Assembly: GCA_002710265.1 (NCBI GenBank)
Contig: PAJW01000015.1
Location: 19,655 to 30,965 of the forward strand
Source of the DNA: Gammaproteobacteria bacterium
GTDB taxonomy: Bacteria; Pseudomonadota; Gammaproteobacteria; Magnimaribacterales; D2472
Reading direction: 5' to 3'
Length of the DNA: 11,311 bases
Shown: positions 7,763 to 11,311 of the stretch, piece by piece
How the letters are laid out: every line of letters begins with the position of its first letter
Position numbering within the stretch: position 1 is the stretch's first letter
Translations under genes and position numbers: made by a program
Notes under the pieces: generated by a model
The model's database searches: none
What the model was told of the DNA's origin: nothing
What the model saw: only the letters and a program-made list of their open reading frames with translations

Positions 7763-10534
7763 ATGACAATAAATTATAGGGATACTTTAAACCTTCCAAA
7801 TACAGAATTTTCTATGAAAGCTGGTCTGCCAAGAAAAGAGCCAGAGATTCTTGATTTTTGGAATAAGAATAATCTTTATAAAGAAATAAGAGAAAAGTAT
7901 AAAGATGCTTCGTTTTTTTTGCTTCATGATGGCCCTCCATATGCAAATGGCGATATTCATCTTGGCCACTCTGTGAATAAAGTCCTTAAAGATATCACTG
8001 TTAAGAATAAGACAATGCAGGGCTTTGACGCACCTTTCATTCCTGGATGGGATTGTCATGGTTTACCAATCGAACTAAATATCGAAAAGAAACATGGTAA
8101 AAACAGTGATTTAGTAAATGACAAAGAAGCATTTCAAAATGCTTGTAAAGAATATGCAGAATCACAAATAGTAAAACAAATGGAAGATTTTAAAAGGCTT
8201 GGTGTTTTTGGAGATTGGGAGCATTCATATAAAAGTTTAGATTCTTCTTTTGAGGCAGATATAGTGCGCTCTTTGGGTAAGATATATGATGGAGGGCACC
8301 TTGAAAAAGGTGAAAAGCCAGTTCACTGGTGTCAAGATTGTTCATCAGCTTTGGCAGAAGCCGAAGTTGAGTATATGGACAAGGTATCAAAATCTATTGA
8401 TGTTTCTTTCGTTGTTAAAGAAGATTCAATTGAAAAAGTTAAAACAGTTTTTAATTACAACGGCGATAAAAAAGTAGCTTTTGTTATATGGACCACAACA
8501 CCATGGACAATTCCTTCAAATGTAGCTGTATGTATCAATAAATCTCTTAGATATTCACTTATTGATGTAAAAAACAACCTTTATGTTATAGCATCCGATA
8601 TGTTCAAAGAATGCATAGACAGATGGAATACCAAAGGGACAATAATTTCAGAATGTGAAGGAACAGAACTTGAAGATATTAATCTTCTCCATCCTTTTAT
8701 TGATAGAGACTCAATTCTTCTTCATGGAGATCATGTAACGACAGAAACTGGAACAGGATGCGTTCATACTGCTCCAGCACACGGGATTGATGATCACTTT
8801 ATATGCAAAAAAAATAATATTAAGACTATAAAAGCTCTTAACAATAAAGGTTTTTTTAAAGAAGAGTTTGATTTTATTGCTGGACTGCCGCCTATAAAGG
8901 CAGATGACCTTGTTATTGAAAAGCTAAATGAAAAAAATTCAATTGTAAATGTTGATACCTATCACCATTCTTATCCTCACTGCTGGCGTCATAAAACACC
9001 ATTAATTTTTACTGCGACACCTCAATGGTTTGTTTCTATGAACAAAAATAATCTCTTAAACAAAGCAAAAAATTCTGTTAGTGATGTAAATTGGGAACCG
9101 TCTTGGGGCTTGGCAAGAATCGAATCTATGCTTCAAGATAGACCAGATTGGTGTATTTCAAGACAAAGAAATTGGGGAGTTCCAATTACATTAGTGATTC
9201 ATAAAGATAGTGGAGACATTCACCCTAATCAAAGTAATTTGTTTAGTATTTTTGCTGATTTAATTGAAAATGAAGGCATTTCTTCTTGGGATAAGCTTGA
9301 TTTAAAAGATTATATCGACGATTCAGAAAACTACGTAAAAATAACAGATTCCTTAGATGTTTGGTTTGATTCCGGCGTCACTCATGCAGCCGTTTCCTCA
9401 AAGAGATTTAATGATAAAGTTGTTGCTGACCTGTATCTTGAGGGTTCCGACCAACATAGAGGTTGGTTTCAATCATCGTTACTAACAAGCATTGCTATGA
9501 ATGGAAATGCACCATACAAGACTGTCTTAACTCATGGTTTTGTAGTTGATGAGAATGGTAAAAAACAATCGAAATCTCTTGGTAATGTGGTTTCACCTCA
9601 AAAGGTATGGGATAACCTTGGTGCTGACATATTGAGATTATGGGTTGCTTCAACTGATTTTAGAAGTGAGATGGTTGCATCTGATGAAATACTAAAGAGA
9701 ACTTCGGATCAATATAGAAGAATTAGGAATACTTTCAGATTTATCTTAGGTAATTTAAGTGATTTTTCAAAAGATGATTATATTGAAGCAAATGAATTAA
9801 TTGAACTTGATAAATGGATGCTTCAGGCTGTTTTTGATTTAGAAAAAAAGGTTTTGGAACACTATAATTCATATTCATATCATAGAGCAGTTCAGGCAAT
9901 ACATAACTTTTGTGTTAATGAGCTTGGCGGTATTTACCTTGATATAACAAAAGACAGACTCTACACCTGTAAATCAAATTCCTATGCAAGAAAATCTGCT
10001 CAAACAAGTCTAGACACTGTTCTAAATGTATTAGTTAGACTAATTGCTCCAATACTTTCATATACTGCTGAAGAAATCTGGCAATCATCAGTGAACTTAT
10101 TAAATCAAGATAAATCAGTTTTCTTGTCTTCATTTTCACGAGATGCCCAAGAAAGCAAATCTAACATTTCAAAAAAAGATTGGAAAAGAATTTTTGAAAT
10201 TAAAGAAGAGGTGAATCAAACAATAGAAGGATTGAGAAATGATAATAAACTAAAAGGATCACTTGACGCTGTTGTTACTTTATCTCTTACAAGTGATGAT
10301 AAAAAAATTATTGATAAGCTTGGTGATGAACTTCATTTTTTATTTATCACATCTAAGGCTAATACTGTTTTGGGTGAGGATTTAGAAGTAAAAATTACTA
10401 TATCTCATGATGAAAAATGCACTAGGTGCTGGCACCGAGATGAATCTGTTGGAAGTTTAGAGAAGCATCCTGAGATATGCAATCGTTGCGTAAGTAATAT
10501 CGATCAAGATGGAGAAAAAAGGCAATTTGTATAA
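7763..10534 (+). CDS. ileS: Isoleucyl-tRNA synthetase with KQSKS signature
   Basis: A class I aminoacyl-tRNA synthetase that charges tRNA-Ile and edits misactivated valine. It is 923 aa, typical of bacterial type IleRS. Signatures in order: PPYANGDIHLGH (58-69, the HIGH motif); the CP1 editing domain with WTTTPWTIPSN (243-253) and HTAPAHGIDD (335-344); DRPDWCISRQRNWGVP (459-474); LEGSDQHRGWF (559-569); the KMSKS loop at 601-605; and a C-terminal zinc finger with Cys886/Cys889 and Cys906/Cys909. The loop reads KQSKS: Gln (CAA, 9566-9568) replaces the usual Met. All other core motifs are intact, so the enzyme is expected to be functional and essential. The ATG is one base after the ribF stop; lspA starts inside the 3' end. 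Confidence 0.98.
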   Translation: MTINYRDTLNLPNTEFSMKAGLPRKEPEILDFWNKNNLYKEIREKYKDASFFLLHDGPPYANGDIHLGHSVNKVLKDITVKNKTMQGFDAPFIPGWDCHGLPIELNIEKKHGKNSDLVNDKEAFQNACKEYAESQIVKQMEDFKRLGVFGDWEHSYKSLDSSFEADIVRSLGKIYDGGHLEKGEKPVHWCQDCSSALAEAEVEYMDKVSKSIDVSFVVKEDSIEKVKTVFNYNGDKKVAFVIWTTTPWTIPSNVAVCINKSLRYSLIDVKNNLYVIASDMFKECIDRWNTKGTIISECEGTELEDINLLHPFIDRDSILLHGDHVTTETGTGCVHTAPAHGIDDHFICKKNNIKTIKALNNKGFFKEEFDFIAGLPPIKADDLVIEKLNEKNSIVNVDTYHHSYPHCWRHKTPLIFTATPQWFVSMNKNNLLNKAKNSVSDVNWEPSWGLARIESMLQDRPDWCISRQRNWGVPITLVIHKDSGDIHPNQSNLFSIFADLIENEGISSWDKLDLKDYIDDSENYVKITDSLDVWFDSGVTHAAVSSKRFNDKVVADLYLEGSDQHRGWFQSSLLTSIAMNGNAPYKTVLTHGFVVDENGKKQSKSLGNVVSPQKVWDNLGADILRLWVASTDFRSEMVASDEILKRTSDQYRRIRNTFRFILGNLSDFSKDDYIEANELIELDKWMLQAVFDLEKKVLEHYNSYSYHRAVQAIHNFCVNELGGIYLDITKDRLYTCKSNSYARKSAQTSLDTVLNVLVRLIAPILSYTAEEIWQSSVNLLNQDKSVFLSSFSRDAQESKSNISKKDWKRIFEIKEEVNQTIEGLRNDNKLKGSLDAVVTLSLTSDDKKIIDKLGDELHFLFITSKANTVLGEDLEVKITISHDEKCTRCWHRDESVGSLEKHPEICNRCVSNIDQDGEKRQFV
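9563..9577 (+). other. Variant KMSKS active-site loop (KQSKS) in IleRS
   Basis: The codons AAA CAA TCG AAA TCT encode KQSKS, residues 601-605 of IleRS. In this family the loop stabilises the ATP transition state and is normally KMSKS. ATG and CAA differ at all three bases, so a single sequencing error cannot explain the change. Both lysines and both serines are kept. Confidence 0.9.
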
Positions 10535-11006
10535 ATTAAATATATTTTTCTTATTATGTTTTTTAGTCTTTATAGATTTATGGACAAAGAACCTTGCCGT
10601 ATCTCTTTTAAGTTTGGGCATTTCAAAAGAATTTTTTATACCTTTTATCGACTTATTGCTTTTATATAATTCTGGAATTGCTTTCGGGATGTTTGATAAT
10701 AATAATCAATTACAAACTTATGGCTTGTTAATTATTGGAATAGCAATTGTTGCCTATATTTTATATCTTGCAATCAATGAAACCAATTACAAGAAGGCTC
10801 TTAGTTTTTCAATTATAGCGGGCGGCGCTCTTGGAAATATTATTGATAGAGCAATGCAAGGCTATGTAACTGATTTTTTACACCTAAAGATTAATAATTT
10901 TTCATTCTTTATTTTTAATATGGCTGATGCTTTTATAACAATCGGAGCAATTTTAATTATATACTTTGAACTTAAAACGAATTCAGATGATGTCAAAACA
11001 GATTAA
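10509..11006 (+). CDS. lspA: Lipoprotein signal peptidase (signal peptidase II)
   Basis: An inner-membrane aspartyl protease that removes the signal peptide from diacylglyceryl-modified prolipoproteins. It is 165 aa with four hydrophobic segments (about 11-30, 42-60, 71-90 and 133-153). Conserved elements are Asp23/Lys27 in [13 protein letters not shown] (53-60), [15 protein letters not shown] (109-123) and FNMADAF (136-142). Asp122 and Asp140 fit the catalytic pair. The ATG lies 26 bases inside ileS; an in-frame TTG at 10527 is a less likely start. It is followed directly by ispH, which begins before lspA ends. Confidence 0.97.
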   Translation: MEKKGNLYKLNIFFLLCFLVFIDLWTKNLAVSLLSLGISKEFFIPFIDLLLLYNSGIAFGMFDNNNQLQTYGLLIIGIAIVAYILYLAINETNYKKALSFSIIAGGALGNIIDRAMQGYVTDFLHLKINNFSFFIFNMADAFITIGAILIIYFELKTNSDDVKTD

Positions 11007-11311
11007 ATTAGCAAATCCCAGAGGTTTTTGTGCTGGAGTGGACCGAGCTATAGATATTGTAAATAAGGCATTAGATTTGTATGGCGCACCTGTATATGTA
11101 AAACATGAGGTTGTTCATAACAAAGTGGTTGTAGAAGATCTCAAAAATAGAGGAGCCATTTTTGTTGAAGAAATAGAAGAAATTCCTAATGACTCGCTAG
11201 TTATTTTTAGTGCACACGGAGTATCCAGTAAGGTTGAGGAGGAAACAAAATCTAGAAATCTTAATTTTTTTGATGCAACTTGCCCATTAGTTACAAAAGT
11301 TCATATGGAGG
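10987..11311 (+). CDS. ispH: 4-hydroxy-3-methylbut-2-enyl diphosphate reductase, N-terminal part
   Basis: The first 108 codons of the [4Fe-4S] enzyme that makes IPP and DMAPP in the last step of the MEP isoprenoid pathway; the gene runs off the window edge. [17 protein letters not shown] carries the first cluster ligand, Cys15. HEVVHNK contains His44, SAHGVS contains His77, and [11 protein letters not shown] carries the second cluster ligand, Cys99; each is three residues beyond its E. coli counterpart (Cys12, His41, His74, Cys96). Two adjacent ATG codons, 10987 and 10990, are both possible starts. It overlaps the end of lspA by 17-20 bases, with no fkpB between them. Isoprenoid output also feeds the undecaprenyl carrier used by MurJ's substrate. 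Confidence 0.96.
   Translation, partial: MMSKQIKLANPRGFCAGVDRAIDIVNKALDLYGAPVYVKHEVVHNKVVVEDLKNRGAIFVEEIEEIPNDSLVIFSAHGVSSKVEEETKSRNLNFFDATCPLVTKVHME

Overview
The window is an AT-rich, very compact stretch of bacterial chromosome holding core metabolism and cell-envelope genes. The gene order points to a gammaproteobacterium. It has the murJ-ribF-ileS-lspA-ispH string of that class, and an lpd-sucC-sucD string like the Pseudomonas-type sucAB-lpd-sucCD cluster. Low G+C, genes that overlap or abut, and few Shine-Dalgarno sites suggest a streamlined marine lineage such as SAR86. That placement is inference; it was not checked by search.

Left block, plus strand, 1-2161: the 3' end of lpd, then sucC and sucD, each joined to the previous gene by an ATGA stop/start overlap. 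These encode the E3 subunit of 2-oxoglutarate dehydrogenase and both subunits of succinyl-CoA synthetase, which are consecutive TCA-cycle steps. A NorM-type MATE efflux pump lies on the minus strand (2136-3509). Its 3' end overlaps that of sucD by 26 bp.

Middle block, 3510-4867: a short divergent promoter region, then a left-handed beta-helix acyltransferase that seems to start at an ATT codon (about 3577). Next comes a 122-bp AT-rich intergenic stretch with a good extended -10 element, followed by a small unassigned winged-helix protein that starts at TTG.

Right block, plus strand, 4868-11311: msrB (methionine sulfoxide reductase), murJ (lipid II flippase), ribF (FMN/FAD synthesis), ileS, lspA (lipoprotein signal peptidase) and the first third of ispH (isoprenoid synthesis). 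Gaps are 1 bp or the genes overlap, so this reads as one operon. The fkpB gene that sits between lspA and ispH in E. coli is absent.

I found no mobile element, CRISPR array, tRNA, rRNA or clear Rho-independent terminator, and no evidence of a new multi-gene system. The most unusual points are the probable AUU start of the acyltransferase, the KQSKS form of the KMSKS signature in IleRS, and the unassigned winged-helix gene with its own promoter.
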